NCBI GenBank assembly: GCA_003427395.1
Contig: BFEA01000001.1
Location: 703,329-733,095 of the forward strand
DNA: 29,767 nucleotides
Reading direction: 5' to 3'
Origin: Chara braunii
Taxonomy: Eukaryota > Streptophyta > Charophyceae > Charales > Characeae
Below are positions 29,100 through 29,767 of the stretch, in pieces. The position numbers and the translations under genes were made by a program. Under the pieces are notes generated by a model. The model was given only the letters and a program-made list of their open reading frames with translations, had not been told where the DNA came from and did no database searches. Numbering within the stretch: the stretch's first letter is position 1; every line of letters starts with the position of its first letter.

Positions 29100-29505
29100 C
29101 AATCAGAAAATGAGAAAAGAAGGTGGGGAAGAAGATAATTCAATTTTTTTGGAAAAAAGAGAAAAGATAAAAAAAAAAAAAGATAGAAAGAAGAAGAACA
29201 GAAAAATTCGAAGTAGGGGGGGAGGGGAATGAAAAGTGAAGGCGAAAAGAGAGAAATAGGTGGGAGAGAGAAAAAGATGGAAGTGGGAGATAGGGGGATG
29301 ATGTGGTGGTAGTTGGGGGAGAGGAGGGATGGGGAAAGGTGGAGAGGGATCAAAAAGCAAAGAGAAAAGGAGGAAAGAAAAGAAAATAAATGAAGAAAAG
29401 AGAGTAAAAGAGTGGGTGGTGGGAGAAAAGGTGGGGTGGGGAAGGTAAAACGAGGAGGGAAAAGAGGCAGTGGAAGGTGCGTTAGTAGAGAGAGGGGAGA
29501 GAGAG
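29100..29505 (+). repeat. Long polypurine tract (~400 bp)
   Basis: The + strand is almost entirely A and G (GGAAG, GAGAAA, GGGGAGG blocks) with few pyrimidines. The minus-strand frames at 29099-29540 (Pro/Ser/Phe-rich) are simply its translation. Such strand asymmetry can form triplex (H-DNA) structures; that is known physics, not shown here. Confidence 0.75.
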
Positions 29506-29767
29506 ATGATACCTTGCCCTTTGAGTCTCCAAGGGCGCAAGGTATACCAAGACCAGGAGGGTCTTGGCCTTCACTGCAGCAGCCAACTGGAGGAGAAAGG
29601 GGGGGCTAAGATCTTGATCAGCCCCTACCAGCAGATCCAGGGTGTGCTATGTGAGCAGACCCTCACCACAGTAGAGCAGCCCCTGAAACAGGGGGTCTTC
29701 AAGGCCACAACAAGCTGCCACGTGGCACTGCAGGTGCCCACGTGCAGATGCGGAAGCAGCCACGAAG
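29506..29767 (+). CDS. Open frame running off the right edge; unknown
   Basis: The ATG at 29506 is followed by 86 codons without a stop to the window end. The product includes LEEKGGAKILISPYQQIQG and a Cys-rich end (CHVALQVPTCRCG). Composition differs sharply from the polypurine tract before it. An 87-codon open frame can occur by chance in GC-rich DNA, and the first 60 bases also form two hairpins, so this is a weak call. It may be an exon or a retroelement fragment. Confidence 0.22.
   Translation, partial: MIPCPLSLQGRKVYQDQEGLGLHCSSQLEEKGGAKILISPYQQIQGVLCEQTLTTVEQPLKQGVFKATTSCHVALQVPTCRCGSSHE
29509..29567. repeat. Two adjacent hairpins
   Basis: ATACCTTG-CCCTT.../...AAGGG-CG-CAAGGTAT (29509-29545), then CCAAGAC/GTCTTGG (29547-29553 with 29561-29567). 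They have the same layout as the hairpin chain near 22.8 kb. Further short hairpins follow (CCCCTG-AAA-CAGGGG near 29682; GTGCCACGTGGCAC-like palindrome near 29720). Confidence 0.7.

Noticed and set aside
29103-29540. 145-codon minus-strand frame, Pro/Ser/Phe-rich
   Set aside because: It is the complement of the polypurine tract; low complexity explains the lack of stops.

Overview
This is a eukaryotic, repeat-dominated stretch with no intact protein-coding host gene that I can defend. The green lineage (plant or streptophyte alga) fits best, for four reasons. Two copies of a U6 snRNA-like segment have the plant-type 3' end. A retroelement primer site matches the plant tRNA-Asp 3' end. There is CCCTAAA telomere-like sequence. 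The remaining genes are retroelement remnants with introns or decay. A charophyte such as Chara is my guess from memory of similar LINE proteins; the sequence alone does not prove it.

Layout, left to right. 1-2180 holds small palindromic (foldback) elements and simple repeats, including two back-to-back terminal-inverted-repeat units at 1222-1563 and a 23-T run at 1776-1798. 2181-2884 is a broken LINE ORF1-like reading frame. 2885-7229 has no recognisable gene and contains an AT-rich block near 4230-4910.

7230-22032 is best read as ONE very large non-autonomous LTR retrotransposon on the + strand. It has a 4-bp target duplication (ACGG at 7230-7233 and 22029-22032), a ~7.0-kb 5' LTR (7234-14226), a tRNA-Asp-type primer binding site (14231-14248), a ~3.5-kb internal region without gag-pol, and a ~4.3-kb 3' LTR (17708-22028). 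The LTRs are packed with tandem arrays: a hairpin-forming ~147-bp satellite, a 40-bp minisatellite, a TTCAG-rich tract and an exactly phased 80-bp minisatellite. The 3' LTR has lost most of the satellite and carries one ~0.5-kb segment inverted. The internal region carries an antisense, apparently spliced ORF (16684-17259) next to the 3' LTR.

22033-25369 is a cluster of small RNA-like elements. It contains a chain of perfect hairpins (22747-22993), a complete type III hammerhead ribozyme motif (23514-23568, + strand), and two minus-strand copies of a chimeric SINE-like element. Each SINE copy joins a tRNA-type Pol III head (A box and B box at identical spacing) to a U6 snRNA-derived body and a hairpin plus A-rich tail. 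25370-27288 is a decayed Ty3/Gypsy gag-protease with a CCHC knuckle and a DSG retropepsin motif.

27289-29505 is low-complexity sequence: GC-rich, then a G19 run with telomere-like repeats, A-rich linkers with a recurrent hairpin motif, and a ~400-bp polypurine tract. The last ~260 bp holds an open frame that runs off the window.

The most interesting features are the hammerhead ribozyme, the tRNA/U6 chimeric SINE pair, and the giant-LTR element with its hairpin satellite, inverted LTR segment and antisense gene. All calls come from reading the sequence by eye; no alignment or database search was run.
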